Shown here in pieces: positions 15,601 to 24,493 of a stretch of DNA of 64,000 nt; positions within the stretch are counted from its first letter, which is position 1; each line of letters starts with the position of its first letter. The notes under the pieces are model-generated. The model was not told the DNA's origin and did not search any database. It saw only the letters and a list, made by a program, of their open reading frames with translations. This DNA is from Geodermatophilus obscurus DSM 43160 (GTDB lineage: Bacteria; Actinomycetota; Actinomycetes; Mycobacteriales; Geodermatophilaceae). Made by a program: the position numbers and the translations under genes. The DNA is taken from the NCBI RefSeq assembly GCF_000025345.1, contig NC_013757.1, positions 5,084,001 to 5,148,000 on the forward strand. Direction: 5' to 3'.

Positions 15601-17316
15601 ATGCCCGCCGATCCCCCGTGGTGGACCCGCGCCGTCGTCTACCAGGTCTACCCGCGCTCGTTCCAGGACTCCGACGGCGACGGGATCGGCGACCTCGGCG
15701 GGATCCTGCAGCGCGTCGACCACCTCGCCGACCTGGGCGTCGACGTCGTCTGGCTCTCACCGATCTACCCCTCGCCGCAGGCCGACAACGGCTACGACAT
15801 CAGCGACTACACCGACGTCGACCCGCTGTTCGGCTCGCTGGCGCAGCTCGACGAGCTGATCACCGCCCTGCACGAGCGTGGGATGAAGCTGGTGATGGAC
15901 CTGGTGGTCAACCACACCAGCGACCAGCACCCGTGGTTCGAGGAGAGCAGGGCGTCGCGGACGTCTCCGAGGCGCGACTGGTACTGGTGGCGGCCGCCGC
16001 GCGCGGGCAGAACGGCCGGGCAGCCCGGCGCCGAGCCGACCAACTGGCACTCGTACTTCTCCGGGCCCACCTGGGAGCTCGACGAGGCCGGCGGCGAGTA
16101 CTACCTGCACCTGTTCGCGCGCGAGCAGCCGGACCTGAACTGGGAGAACCCCGAGGTCCGCCAGGCGGTGTACGCGATGATGCGGAACTGGCTCGACCGC
16201 GGCGTCGACGGCTTCCGCATGGACGTCATCAACATGATCAGCAAGGACGTCGCCCCGGACGGCTCGCTGCGCGACGGGCCCCCGCTGCCTGGCCCGCCCT
16301 ACGGCGACGGGACGGCGTCCTTCCTCTGCGGGCCACGGATCCACGAGTTCCTGCAGGAGATGCACCGCGAGGTCTTCGCCGGGCGGTCCGACCGGCTGCT
16401 GACCGTGGGCGAGATGCCCGGCGTGACCGTGGAGCAGGCGCGGCTGTTCACCGACCCGGCGCGGGCCGAGGTGGACATGGTGTTCCAGTTCGAGCACGTC
16501 GGCCTGGACTTCGACGAGTCCAAGTGGCGCCCGCGGCCGCTGCGGATGCGCGACCTCAAGGCCTCCTTCGGCCGCTGGCAGACGGGGCTGGCCGACGTCG
16601 GCTGGAACTCCCTCTACTGGGACAACCACGACCAGCCGCGCGCCGTCTCGCGCTTCGGCGATGACTCGCCCCGGTACCGCCGCGACTCCGCGACCTGCCT
16701 GGCCACCCTGCTGCACCTGCACCGCGGGACGCCCTACGTCTACCAGGGCGAGGAGCTGGGGATGGCCAACGCCCCGTTCGACAGCATCGACGACTTCCGG
16801 GACGTCGAGTCGCTCAACCACTTCACGCAGGCGGTCGCGCACGGCGAGGACCCGGAGACGGTGCTGGTCGTGCTGCGCCGGATGAGCCGGGACAACGCGC
16901 GCACGCCGGTGCAGTGGGACGCCTCGCCGTCCGCCGGCTTCACCACCGGCACGCCGTGGATCCCGGTCAACCCCGACTCCACCGAGTGGAACGCCGAGGC
17001 CCAGCGCGCCGACCCCACCTCGGTGTTCGCCCACCACAAGCGGCTGATCGCGCTGCGGCACGACGACCCGGTGGTCGCGCTCGGTGACTTCACCATGCTG
17101 CTGCCCGAGCACGACGAGCTGTACGCCTTCACCCGCAGCCTGGACGGCGCGACGCTGCTCGTCGTCTGCAACCTCGGCGCCTCGACGCACCCGCTGGGCG
17201 AGCTGCTGCCCGAGGCCGCCGGGGCCGAGCTGATGCTCGGGAACCTGACCGACGAGGGTGACCCCGCCGTCCTGCGGCCGTGGGAGGCACGGGTGCTGCG
17301 CCCGCGGAGCGCCTGA
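15601..17316 (+). CDS. GH13 alpha-glucosidase (oligo-1,6-glucosidase-like)
   Basis: Cytoplasmic glycoside hydrolase family 13 enzyme of 571 residues that releases glucose from short alpha-glucans or isomalto-type sugars. Visible regions: the DGDGIGDLGGI calcium loop, DLVVNHTSDQHPWF (region I), GFRMDVINM with nucleophile Asp208, TVGEMPG with acid/base Glu271, and WDNHDQPR with Asp344. MSRDNARTPVQWD and the DFRDVES segment are characteristic of the oligo-1,6-glucosidase/alpha-glucosidase subfamily, not alpha-amylases. There is no signal peptide and no extra trehalose synthase domain. A strong hairpin 27 bases after the stop ends the transcript. Confidence 0.93.
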   Translation: MPADPPWWTRAVVYQVYPRSFQDSDGDGIGDLGGILQRVDHLADLGVDVVWLSPIYPSPQADNGYDISDYTDVDPLFGSLAQLDELITALHERGMKLVMDLVVNHTSDQHPWFEESRASRTSPRRDWYWWRPPRAGRTAGQPGAEPTNWHSYFSGPTWELDEAGGEYYLHLFAREQPDLNWENPEVRQAVYAMMRNWLDRGVDGFRMDVINMISKDVAPDGSLRDGPPLPGPPYGDGTASFLCGPRIHEFLQEMHREVFAGRSDRLLTVGEMPGVTVEQARLFTDPARAEVDMVFQFEHVGLDFDESKWRPRPLRMRDLKASFGRWQTGLADVGWNSLYWDNHDQPRAVSRFGDDSPRYRRDSATCLATLLHLHRGTPYVYQGEELGMANAPFDSIDDFRDVESLNHFTQAVAHGEDPETVLVVLRRMSRDNARTPVQWDASPSAGFTTGTPWIPVNPDSTEWNAEAQRADPTSVFAHHKRLIALRHDDPVVALGDFTMLLPEHDELYAFTRSLDGATLLVVCNLGASTHPLGELLPEAAGAELMLGNLTDEGDPAVLRPWEARVLRPRSA

Positions 17317-17342
17317 GGCGGTCGGCACTCCCCTCCCCACGC

Positions 17343-17382
17343 AGCTCCGGCGCTGAGTGCTCCTGCACTCAGCGCCGGAGCT
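17343..17382. terminator. Perfect 18-bp hairpin after the alpha-glucosidase
   Basis: Arms agctccggcgctgagtgc and its exact reverse complement enclose a four-base loop (tcct). No U-tract follows, as is usual for high-GC actinobacterial terminators. It ends the 15601-17316 transcript and may also stop reading from the opposite strand. Confidence 0.85.
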
Positions 17383-17582
17383 ACGGGAGAGACGACCGTG
17401 GTGAGCCTGCCGTGCAGTGCCAGGTGAGGTCCTCGCCCCGTCAGGGAGGCGGAACCGCCAGCGGCCACCTCCTCCCGGAACACGAGTCGGCCGCCCTCCA
17501 CGGCACCGGGCCGGACGACGCCCGGCGATGGGCCGCGACCGGGGCCCTGCCGGCGCTCGTCGACCCCCGCACCGACCTGCGC

Positions 17583-18857
17583 TCAGGCCGGGGCGGCGAC
17601 CGGCTCGGCTACCTCGGGCTCGTCCAGCGGGTGGGCGAGCTCGTCGGCGGGCAGCCGCCACGCCAGGACGGCGACGACGGCGAGCACCGGCGGCACCAGC
17701 CCGGCCAGCAGGAACGTGCCGGTCAGGCCGAGCGACTGGCTGACCGGACCGGCCAGCGCCATCGACAGCGGCATGAACGCCAGCGAGACGAAGAAGTCGA
17801 GGCTCGACACCCGCCCGAGCAGCGCCGGAGGCACCCGCCGCTGCAGCAGCGTCCCCCAGATGACGGTGCCGGCCTCGAACGCCGCCCCGAGCAGCCCGGC
17901 CGCCGCGATCATCACCCACAGCTGCGAGGTCGCGCCGAAGACGACCAGCGGCACGCAGCCGGCGCCCCACAGCAGGTTCATCACCGTGAGGTAGCGGCGC
18001 GGCAGCCGCAGCGAGGCGACGACGGCCGACCCCAGGGCGCCGCCGATGCCGAAGGCGGCCAGCACCCAGGCGTGCTCGGCGGGCCCACCGCCGGCCCGGT
18101 CCCGGACCGCGAAGGGCACCAGGACCTCGAACGGGCCCATGATCAGCAGCACCATCAGCGAGGCGAACAGCAGCGTGGCCAGCAGCCAGGGCGTGCCCAC
18201 CATGTAGGCCACGCCCTCGCGGACGTCGGTCAGCAGCCCCGGGTGCTCGCCCTCGCGGCGGACCGGCAGCGTCGGCAGCGCCGCCACGCACGCGGCCGCG
18301 GCAGCCGAGGTCAGCGCCGTCGCCAGCAGCGCCGCGCCCGGCGAGAGGAGCGCTACCAGCAGGCCGCCGACCGCGGGGCCGGCGGCCATCGCCAGCGCCG
18401 GGCGGACGACGCCCTCCAGGCCGTTGGCCGCGAGCAGCTCGCCGGGCGGGACGACGCCGGGCACCAGCGCCGAGTAGGCCGGGTAGTACAGCCCCGTCGC
18501 GACCCCGCCGGCCAGGGACGCCGCGGCCAGCGGCCCGAGCGCGAGGGCACCGGCCAGCGACAGCAGCGCCACCGACCCGACCGCTGCCGTCTGCAGCAGG
18601 GCGACGCCGAGCAGGATGCGCCGCTGCGGCACCCGGTCGGCCAGCGCGCCGCCGACCAGCGTGCTGGCCAGCATGCCGGCGGCCTGCAGCGAGGTGGCCA
18701 GGGAGAGCGCGCCGGGGCCGCCGCCGAGGTCCACGACCTGCCAGACCAGCGCCACGGTCCACAGGCCCTGCGCGAACAGCGACAGGCCCATGGACGAGGC
18801 CAGCAGGCGGTAGTCCCGGGAGCGCAGGGGCGCGAGCGCGCGCGGCAGGCCGGCCAT
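17583..18857 (-). CDS. MFS exporter (enterobactin/macrolide exporter-like, MFS_3 type)
   Basis: Twelve-segment major facilitator of about 424 residues. The first membrane helix follows a short basic N-terminus (LAPLRSRDYRLLASSMGLS), and motif A reads GGALADRVPQRRI. Layout and the RVPPALLGRVSSLDFFVSLAFMP loop match the EntS/MefA-type exporters, which pump siderophores or macrolides; the true substrate cannot be told. ATG 18857 is chosen because GGAGGGGGAG lies before it; a frame open to ATG 18920 lacks such a site. It stands alone downstream of the truncated acyl-CoA dehydrogenase. Confidence 0.87.
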   Translation of the reverse strand: MAGLPRALAPLRSRDYRLLASSMGLSLFAQGLWTVALVWQVVDLGGGPGALSLATSLQAAGMLASTLVGGALADRVPQRRILLGVALLQTAAVGSVALLSLAGALALGPLAAASLAGGVATGLYYPAYSALVPGVVPPGELLAANGLEGVVRPALAMAAGPAVGGLLVALLSPGAALLATALTSAAAAACVAALPTLPVRREGEHPGLLTDVREGVAYMVGTPWLLATLLFASLMVLLIMGPFEVLVPFAVRDRAGGGPAEHAWVLAAFGIGGALGSAVVASLRLPRRYLTVMNLLWGAGCVPLVVFGATSQLWVMIAAAGLLGAAFEAGTVIWGTLLQRRVPPALLGRVSSLDFFVSLAFMPLSMALAGPVSQSLGLTGTFLLAGLVPPVLAVVAVLAWRLPADELAHPLDEPEVAEPVAAPA

Positions 18858-18995
18858 CTCCCCCTCCGTCGTCGGCGGGCGCGCCGTCGGCGCCCGGACC
18901 CCCATGCTCGCGGAGGACACCGACAGCGGGCACGTGGTTATCGGGAGGAGAGCAAGGACGGTCGGGTGGCCGGCCCGATCCCGCCTCCCGCGGCG

Positions 18996-19307
18996 TCAGG
19001 CGAGGGGCGAGCGAGGGAGCAGGCGGTCGCTGACGGTGCAGTACTCGAAGGCGCCCAGGCCCAGCCCGCCGTGCTCGGCCGGGACGGTGATGCCGAAGTA
19101 CCCGAGCTCGGCCAGCCGGGCCAGCAGGGCCGCCGGGATCAGGCCCTTCTGCGGATCGAGCTCGTTGGCGACCGGCAGCACCTCGTCCATGGCGAAGCGA
19201 CGGGCCTGCAGCTGCAGCGCCTCGCGATCCGGCGTGTGCCAGGGCGGCAGCAGGGCGGGCGGCGGGAGCTCGAGCAGCTCGGTGGGGCGGTCCTGGGTCG
19301 ACGTCAT
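18996..19307 (-). pseudogene. Acyl-CoA dehydrogenase, N-terminal fragment
   Basis: About 103 residues that match only the helical N-terminal domain of acyl-CoA dehydrogenases: ARRFAMDEVLPVANELDPQKG and LAELGYFGITVPAEHGGLGLGAFEYC. A full enzyme has about 380 residues or more, with the flavin-binding middle domain and catalytic Glu. Here the reading frame runs into unrelated codons (SDRLLPRSPLA) and stops, and no continuation is found downstream before the MFS exporter. It is therefore a truncated remnant. Divergent from the DeoR regulator, so a deletion may have removed the rest and other neighbours. Confidence 0.8.
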
Positions 19308-19417
19308 TGTCGTGGGGCCTCTCCTGGGCGGCAGGCGATCTCGGTCCACCCTGCGGCTGGCCGCGGGACGCCGCACGGCACACCGGGGCAGGAGTGACGG
19401 GGCACTCAGCCAACCGA

Positions 19418-19440
19418 CTTCACAAGTACTTCACGTATCT
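19418..19440. promoter_or_regulatory. Direct CTTCAC repeats upstream of the deoR-like gene
   Basis: Two CTTCAC boxes (19418-19423 and 19429-19434) are spaced 11 bases apart, one helical turn, about 30-50 bases before the regulator start and on an AT-rich patch. This would suit an autoregulatory DeoR-type operator or part of a promoter. Short boxes; evidence is positional only. Confidence 0.4.
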
Positions 19441-19466
19441 CACATGTGCCTGGTAGAACTGTCGCC

Positions 19467-20261
19467 GTGACCGACCGCCTCGACGTGACGCTCCGCCTGG
19501 TCCGCAACGCCGGCCGGGCGTCGCTGACCGACCTCGCGTCCCGGCTGGGCGTCTCCGAGATGACCGTGCGCCGCGACCTCGACACCCTGCAGGCGCGCGG
19601 TCTGGTCGAGCGCGTGCGCGGCGGCGCGGTCGCCGTCGCCGAGCCGGAGAGCGCCGCCGGGTTCGCCGCCCGCGCCGGCTGGCAGGCGGGCCTCAAGGAC
19701 CGGATCGGCCGGGCCGCCGCCGCGCTGGTCGAGTCGGGCGCGACCGTCCTGCTCGATGCCGGGACGACGACCGTGCACGTCGCCCGGGCGCTGGCCGGCC
19801 GCGCCGCCGCCGGCGAGGGACCGTTCACCGTCGCCGTCCTCAGCCTGCCCGTGGCCGACGCCCTGGCCGACCGGCCCGGCGTCCGGCTGCTGGTCGTGGG
19901 CGGTGAGTCCCGGCCCGGCGAGCGCAGCCTGGCCGGGCCGCTCACCGCCACGGTGCTGCGGCAGCTCACCTTCGACCTGTTCGTCATGTCGATCGGGGCG
20001 GTCAGCGCCGAGGCCGGCTGGTCGGAGTTCACGCTCGAGGACGCCGCGGTCAAGCAGGTCGCCCTGCAGCAGGCCCGCAGCAGCCTCGTCGTGGCCGACG
20101 CCTCGAAGCTGGGCGTCCGCGCCTTCGCCTCGGTCGCCCCGCTGGACGCGGTCGGACGGCTGGTCACCGACCGCAGCGCCCGCGACCCCCAGCTCACCCC
20201 CGCGGCGCAGGACACCCTCGCCGCCCTCGAGAACGCCCACGTGGAGGTGCTGTGCGCATGA
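19467..20261 (+). CDS. DeoR-family transcriptional regulator
   Basis: Regulator of 264 residues with an N-terminal DeoR helix-turn-helix (LTDLASRLGVSEMTVRRDLDTLQARGLV matches the family signature in pieces such as VSEMTVRRDL) and the C-terminal sugar-phosphate-sensor domain: IGRAAAALVESGATVLLDAGTTT, VVGGESRP, and VADASKLGVRAF. The ligand is typically a phosphorylated sugar or nucleoside. GTG 19467 begins at the usual N-terminus; GTG 19446 is possible. Its stop overlaps the ATG of the next gene (ATGA), so it heads a three-gene operon with a deoxyribosyltransferase-like gene and a Nudix gene. Confidence 0.92.
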   Translation: MTDRLDVTLRLVRNAGRASLTDLASRLGVSEMTVRRDLDTLQARGLVERVRGGAVAVAEPESAAGFAARAGWQAGLKDRIGRAAAALVESGATVLLDAGTTTVHVARALAGRAAAGEGPFTVAVLSLPVADALADRPGVRLLVVGGESRPGERSLAGPLTATVLRQLTFDLFVMSIGAVSAEAGWSEFTLEDAAVKQVALQQARSSLVVADASKLGVRAFASVAPLDAVGRLVTDRSARDPQLTPAAQDTLAALENAHVEVLCA

Positions 20262-20635
20262 CCGTGCCGGACCCGTTGATGATCCTGGTGGCCGGCCCCT
20301 ACCGCGGGGGCACCGGCGACGACCCCGACCTCATCGCGGCCAACCACCGGGCCATCCAGCGCGCCTGCCTGGAGCTCTTCCGCGCCGGTCACCTCGCCGT
20401 CAACGGGGAGGACCTCGCGCTCCCGCTGGCCGCGCTGGCCGGGTCGGCGCGGGTGGGAGACGCCGCGTTCGACGAGGTGTTCCACCCGATGGGACGGCGG
20501 CTGGTGGCCCGGGTGGACGCCGTCCTCCGGTTGCCGGGCGCCTCGGCCGGGTCCGACGAGATGGTCGCCCTGGCCCGCGCCCGGGGCGCCGCGGTCTACA
20601 CCAGCGCCGACGAGGTGCCGGCGGTGGCGCGGTGA
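20258..20635 (+). CDS. DUF4406/nucleoside 2-deoxyribosyltransferase-like protein
   Basis: A 125-residue Rossmann-like protein beginning MILVAGPYRGGT, then DPDLIAANHRAIQRACLELFRAGHL and the C-terminal DAVLRLPGASAGSDEMVALARARGAAVY. The AGPYRG loop and the GASAGSDEM segment are marks of the nucleoside 2-deoxyribosyltransferase-like superfamily, whose members cut or move N-glycosidic bonds of nucleosides or nucleotides. The catalytic glutamate of true transferases would be the Glu in GSDEM. It overlaps the regulator by ATGA and the Nudix gene by GTGA. Exact substrate unknown. Confidence 0.8.
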   Translation: MTVPDPLMILVAGPYRGGTGDDPDLIAANHRAIQRACLELFRAGHLAVNGEDLALPLAALAGSARVGDAAFDEVFHPMGRRLVARVDAVLRLPGASAGSDEMVALARARGAAVYTSADEVPAVAR

Positions 20636-21299
20636 CCACCGTGGGCGTGCCGGGCGTCGACGTCCCCGACGCCCGGGGACGGACCGGGCTGGACCGCGTG
20701 GGCCGTGACCTCACCGGCAACCCGGACGTCGTCGTCCGCGACGTGGAGCTGCTCGCCAGCGGCTGGCACGTGCTCCGGCGGACGACGTTCGAGCAGCGCC
20801 GCCGCGACGGCCGGTGGACCACCGAGCGGCGGGAGACCTACGACCGCGGCAACGGCGCGACCCTGCTGCCCTACGACACCGCGCGGCGGACGGTGCTGCT
20901 CACCCGGCAGTTCCGCTTCCCCGCCTACGTCAACGGCTCCCCCGACGGGATGCTGGTCGAGGCCCCGCCGGGCTGCTCGACGACCAGGACCCCGCCTCCG
21001 CGATCCGCCGGGAGGCCGCCGAGGAGCTCGGTGTGGCGGTGGGCGCGCTGGAGCACGTGTTCGACGTCTTCATGAGCCCGGGGTCGGTGACCGAGCGGCT
21101 CTCCTTCTTCGCCGCGCCCTGCACCCCGGCCGACCGGGTGTCGGGCGGTGGCGGGCTCGCCGAGGATGGCGAGGACATCGAGGTGCTCGAGCTGGACGTC
21201 GACGAGGCGCTGGCCATGGTCGACGACGGCAGGATCGCCGACGCCAAGACGATCATGCTGCTGCAGTGGGCGGTGCTGCGCGGACCGTTCCGCTCCTGA
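20632..21299 (+). pseudogene. NudK-like Nudix hydrolase, frameshifted in the Nudix box
   Basis: The family hydrolyses GDP-mannose or ADP-ribose-type nucleoside diphosphate sugars. The N-terminal half from GTG 20632 reads DVVVRDVELLASGWHVLRRT, RRETYDRGNGATLLPYD and LTRQFRFPAYVNGS, all NudK-like. At about 20972 one base is missing from a G run (ccgccgggctgctc), and the match continues in another frame: LLDDQDPASAIRREAAEELG (the Nudix box itself), MSPGSVTERLSFF and [15 protein letters not shown]. The break falls at the start of the catalytic box, so the product as written is inactive. A sequencing error is possible. Third gene of the DeoR operon. Confidence 0.85.
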
Positions 21300-21353
21300 G
21301 CCGTCCCCTCAGCCCGGCCGGGCGGTGGGGCGCTTCGCCGGGACGTGCGCCGA

Positions 21354-21404
21354 GTGCGACGAACCCGTGCCCATCGAGCGCTGATCGCCACGGGTTCGTC
21401 GCAC
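21354..21404. terminator. Bidirectional hairpin between the Nudix and acetoacetyl-CoA synthetase genes
   Basis: Perfect 16-bp arms, gtgcgacgaacccgtg and its reverse complement, enclose a 19-base loop. It lies between two converging genes, 55 bases after one stop and 22 bases after the other, so it can end both transcripts. Confidence 0.8.
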
Positions 21405-21425
21405 CCAGCGGGGTGGGTGCGGACA

Positions 21426-23426
21426 TCAGCGCGCCCCGCGCTCCCGGGCCAGCCGGACGTAGTGGTCGACCGCGGCGGGGTCGTCGACCGCGCCGACGTT
21501 GAGGGCCCTGGCCGGGTCGACGCCCTGGAAGAGCCGCTTGAGCGGGACCTCCAGCCGCTTGCCGGTGCGGGTGTGCGGCACGGCGGGGACGACGAGCACC
21601 TCGTCGGGCACGTGCCGCGGGCTGGCCTGGCTGCGGATCGCGGCCTTGATGCGGCCGATGAGCTCGTCGGTCAGCTCCTCGCCGTCCGCCAGCTGGACGA
21701 ACAGCGGCATCCAGTAGCCGCCGTCGCGCTGCTCCACGCCGAGGACGACGCAGTCGAGGACCTCCGGGATCGACTCGACGGCGGCGTAGATGTCCGCCGT
21801 CCCCATGCGGACGCCGCCGCGGTTGAGCGTGGAGTCCGAGCGGCCGGTGATGATGCAGGTGCCGCGCTCGGTGATCTCCATCCAGTCGCCGTGCCGCCAG
21901 ACGCCGGGCCAGGGCTCGAAGTAGGCCTCGCGGTAGCGGGTGCCGTCGGGGTCGTTCCAGAAGTACAGCGGCATCGTGGGCATCGGCTCGGTGATCACCA
22001 GCTCGCCGAGCTCCTCGGTGACCGGCCGGCCCTCCTCGTCCCAGGCGGCCGCGGCGACGGCGAGCATCGGCCGCTGCAGCTCACCGGCGGTCACCGGCAG
22101 CAGCAGCGAGCTGCCGATGAAGCCGGTGGCCACGTCGGTGCCGCCGGACAGCGAGCCGAGGAAGACGTCGGGCCCCACGGCGTCGTAGACCCAGGAGAAG
22201 GCCGAGGCCGGCAGCGGTGAGCCGGTGGAGCCGATGGACCGCAGCGCCGCCAGGTCGTGGGTCTCCCCCGGCCGGATGCCGGCCTTCTCGCAGGCGGTGA
22301 GATAGCCGGCGCTGGTGCCCAGGTAGGTCATGCCGGTCCGCGCGGCGAGGGCGAACTGCGCGTCGACCGCGGGGTACGCGGGCGCCCCGTCGTACACGAC
22401 GACCGTGGCACCGCACAGCAGCGCCGACGTCGAGATGTTCCACATGATCCAGGCGGTGGAGGCGTACCAGAAGAAGCGGTCGCCGGGCCCGATGTCCATG
22501 TGCAGGCCGGCCTGCTTGCGCTGCTCGAGGACGACGCCGCCGTGGCCGTGCACGATCCCCTTGGGCAGCCCGGTCGTGCCCGAGGAGTAGACGATCCACA
22601 GCGGGGCGTCGAAGGGCAGCGGCTCGAAGACCGGTTCCTGGGTGTCGGCGACCGCGTCGGCCCAGCTCATCGCGCCGTCGGGCAGCTCGTCGGGGAACAG
22701 CCGGGGGACGGCGATCGTCGCGCGGACGCCGGGGAGCGCCGTCCGCAGCTCGGCGACGACGTCGCGGCGGTCGTACTCCTTGCCGTTGAACCGGTAGCCG
22801 TCGACGGCGACGAGCACGGTGGGCTCGATCTGGGCGAAGCGGTCCAGGACGCTGCGGGTGCCGAAGTCCGGCGCGCACGAGGACCACACCGCGCCCACGG
22901 CGGCGGCGCCGAGGAACGCGACGACCGCCTCGGGGACGTTGGGCAGGTAGCCGGCCACCCGGTCGCCGCGCTGCACGCCGAGCCGGCGCAGCGTAGCGGC
23001 GAAGGCCCCGACCTGTCCGCGGAGCTGCGCCCAGGTGGTCTCGACGGGCTCGGTGTCCTCGGCGACGGCGATCAGCGCGGGGCTGCCCGGGTCGACGGCG
23101 CCCTCGTCCGCGTGCCGGAGCGCCTGCTCGGCGTAGTTGACCGTCGTCCCGGGGAACCACTCGGCGCCGGGCATCTGACGGCGGGTGAGCACCCGGTCGT
23201 CGGGGACGCCGGGCAGCACGCCGGACCAGTCGGCCACCTCGGCCCAGAACTGGTCGAGGTGCTCGACCGACCACCGCCAGATCGCGTCGTAGTCCGGCGG
23301 GTCGCCGAAGTCGATCCCGCGCCGGGTGGCCACCCGGTCGGCGAACTGGGCGAGGCGGGTGGCCCGGATCGACTCGGGCGTGGGCCGCCAGAGGACCTCC
23401 GGTTCGACAGACGTGTCAGCGCTCAC
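21426..23426 (-). CDS. Acetoacetate-CoA ligase
   Basis: ATP-dependent acyl-activating enzyme of 666 residues that makes acetoacetyl-CoA from acetoacetate, feeding ketone-body and polyhydroxybutyrate use. Visible: the N-terminal acetoacetyl-CoA synthetase cap ([21 protein letters not shown]), [14 protein letters not shown], the ATP loop [37 protein letters not shown], and the adenylate motif [17 protein letters not shown]. The C-terminal [17 protein letters not shown] carries the catalytic lysine. GTG 23426 starts with [17 protein letters not shown], the normal N-terminus, after an AAGGTG site. Length is normal for the family. Standalone gene. Confidence 0.95.
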   Translation of the reverse strand: MSADTSVEPEVLWRPTPESIRATRLAQFADRVATRRGIDFGDPPDYDAIWRWSVEHLDQFWAEVADWSGVLPGVPDDRVLTRRQMPGAEWFPGTTVNYAEQALRHADEGAVDPGSPALIAVAEDTEPVETTWAQLRGQVGAFAATLRRLGVQRGDRVAGYLPNVPEAVVAFLGAAAVGAVWSSCAPDFGTRSVLDRFAQIEPTVLVAVDGYRFNGKEYDRRDVVAELRTALPGVRATIAVPRLFPDELPDGAMSWADAVADTQEPVFEPLPFDAPLWIVYSSGTTGLPKGIVHGHGGVVLEQRKQAGLHMDIGPGDRFFWYASTAWIMWNISTSALLCGATVVVYDGAPAYPAVDAQFALAARTGMTYLGTSAGYLTACEKAGIRPGETHDLAALRSIGSTGSPLPASAFSWVYDAVGPDVFLGSLSGGTDVATGFIGSSLLLPVTAGELQRPMLAVAAAAWDEEGRPVTEELGELVITEPMPTMPLYFWNDPDGTRYREAYFEPWPGVWRHGDWMEITERGTCIITGRSDSTLNRGGVRMGTADIYAAVESIPEVLDCVVLGVEQRDGGYWMPLFVQLADGEELTDELIGRIKAAIRSQASPRHVPDEVLVVPAVPHTRTGKRLEVPLKRLFQGVDPARALNVGAVDDPAAVDHYVRLARERGAR

Positions 23427-23576
23427 AGCAGCACCTTGCCACCCCCGCGGCGGCCTGTCGTAGAGCACCGGTGGTGCACGTACCGCGAATCTCGGCCGGT
23501 GGGTCCACGAGGCGTGCACGAACCGCGCCGGGGGCCGGAGAGCGCGCACGGGCTGCCCGCAGCAAGATGGACTCCC

Positions 23577-23984
23577 ATGAGCGAGCCGGAGGCGGACGTC
23601 GAGCGCAACGTGCTCGGCGGTCTGCTGCAGCCTTGCAGCACGGACCCGCTCACCGGCTACTACCGCACCGGCGTCTGCAGCAGCGGCCCCGAGGACGTCG
23701 GCAGCCACACCGTGTGCGCCGTCGTTTCGGCGGAGTTCCTGGACCTGCAGCGCCGGCTGGGCAACGACCTGTCCACCCCGCGGCCGGAGTACGGCTTCCC
23801 CGGCCTGCGCCCCGGGGACCGCTGGTGCGTGGTGGCCGTGCGGTGGATGCAGGCCTACCAGGCCGGCGCCGCATCGGGCGTCGTCCTGGCCGCCACCAAC
23901 GCCCGGGCGCTGGAGGTCGTGCCGCTCGAGGCGCTGCGGCAGCACGCGGTCGACGTCCCCGACGACCTGAGCGGCCTGGATTGA
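23577..23984 (+). CDS. DUF2237-family protein
   Basis: A 135-residue protein of the DUF2237 family: NVLGGLLQPCSTDPLTGYYRTGVCSSGPEDVGSHTVCAVVS, then YGFPGLRPGDRWCVVAVRW and the AHosts-like C-terminus (QAGAASGVVLAATNARALE). The three or four conserved cysteines and the GDRWC motif are typical. The biochemical role of the family is unknown; it is often adjacent to stress genes. ATG 23577 begins at the usual N-terminus. It is followed 14 bases later by glutathione peroxidase and the Rv2466c-like gene on the same strand, suggesting a small redox operon. Confidence 0.88.
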   Translation: MSEPEADVERNVLGGLLQPCSTDPLTGYYRTGVCSSGPEDVGSHTVCAVVSAEFLDLQRRLGNDLSTPRPEYGFPGLRPGDRWCVVAVRWMQAYQAGAASGVVLAATNARALEVVPLEALRQHAVDVPDDLSGLD

Positions 23985-23998
23985 GCCGAGGAGACGAC

Positions 23999-24493
23999 GT
24001 GAGCGGCCTGCTGGACACCCCCTTGACCACCCTCCAGGGCGAGCCGACCACCCTCCGGGCCCTGACCCGTGGCGGCGCCGCCCTCGTGGTGAACGTCGCC
24101 AGCCGGTGCGGCCTCACCCCGCAGTACACCCGGCTGGAGGCGCTGCAGCGGGAGTACGGCGCCCGGGGCCTCACGGTCGTCGGGGTGCCGTGCAACCAGT
24201 TCGCCGGCCAGGAGCCGGGCACGGCCGAGGAGATCGCCGGGTTCTGCTCGGCGACCTACGGCGTCACCTTCCCCATGACGGAGAAGCTCGACGTCAACGG
24301 CCCGGGTGCGCACCCGCTGTTCCAGCGGCTCAGCGAGGCGCCGGACGCCTCCGGTGAGGCCGGCGACGTGCAGTGGAACTTCGAGAAGTTCCTGCTGGAC
24401 ACCGACGGCGAGGTCGTGGCCCGGTTCCGCCCGATGACCCAGCCGGACGCCCCCGAGGTCCGGCACGCGATCGAGGAGGCCCTGCACCGGTGA
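23999..24493 (+). CDS. Glutathione peroxidase family (thioredoxin-dependent thiol peroxidase)
   Basis: A 164-residue thioredoxin-fold peroxidase. The active-site cysteine lies in NVASRCGLTPQYTRLE; the Gln is in PCNQFAGQEPG and the Trp in VQWNFEKFLLD, which completes the Cys-Gln-Trp catalytic set. Actinobacteria lack glutathione, so thioredoxin or mycothiol/mycoredoxin is the likely reductant (family knowledge). GTG 23999 follows gaggag. Its stop overlaps the start of the next gene as GTGA, so the two are translationally coupled. Confidence 0.95.
   Translation: MSGLLDTPLTTLQGEPTTLRALTRGGAALVVNVASRCGLTPQYTRLEALQREYGARGLTVVGVPCNQFAGQEPGTAEEIAGFCSATYGVTFPMTEKLDVNGPGAHPLFQRLSEAPDASGEAGDVQWNFEKFLLDTDGEVVARFRPMTQPDAPEVRHAIEEALHR

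Noticed and set aside
17417-17582. Open frame after the alpha-glucosidase (plus strand)
   Set aside because: Low-complexity Arg/Pro content, no ribosome site and no family; it overlaps the MFS exporter further on.
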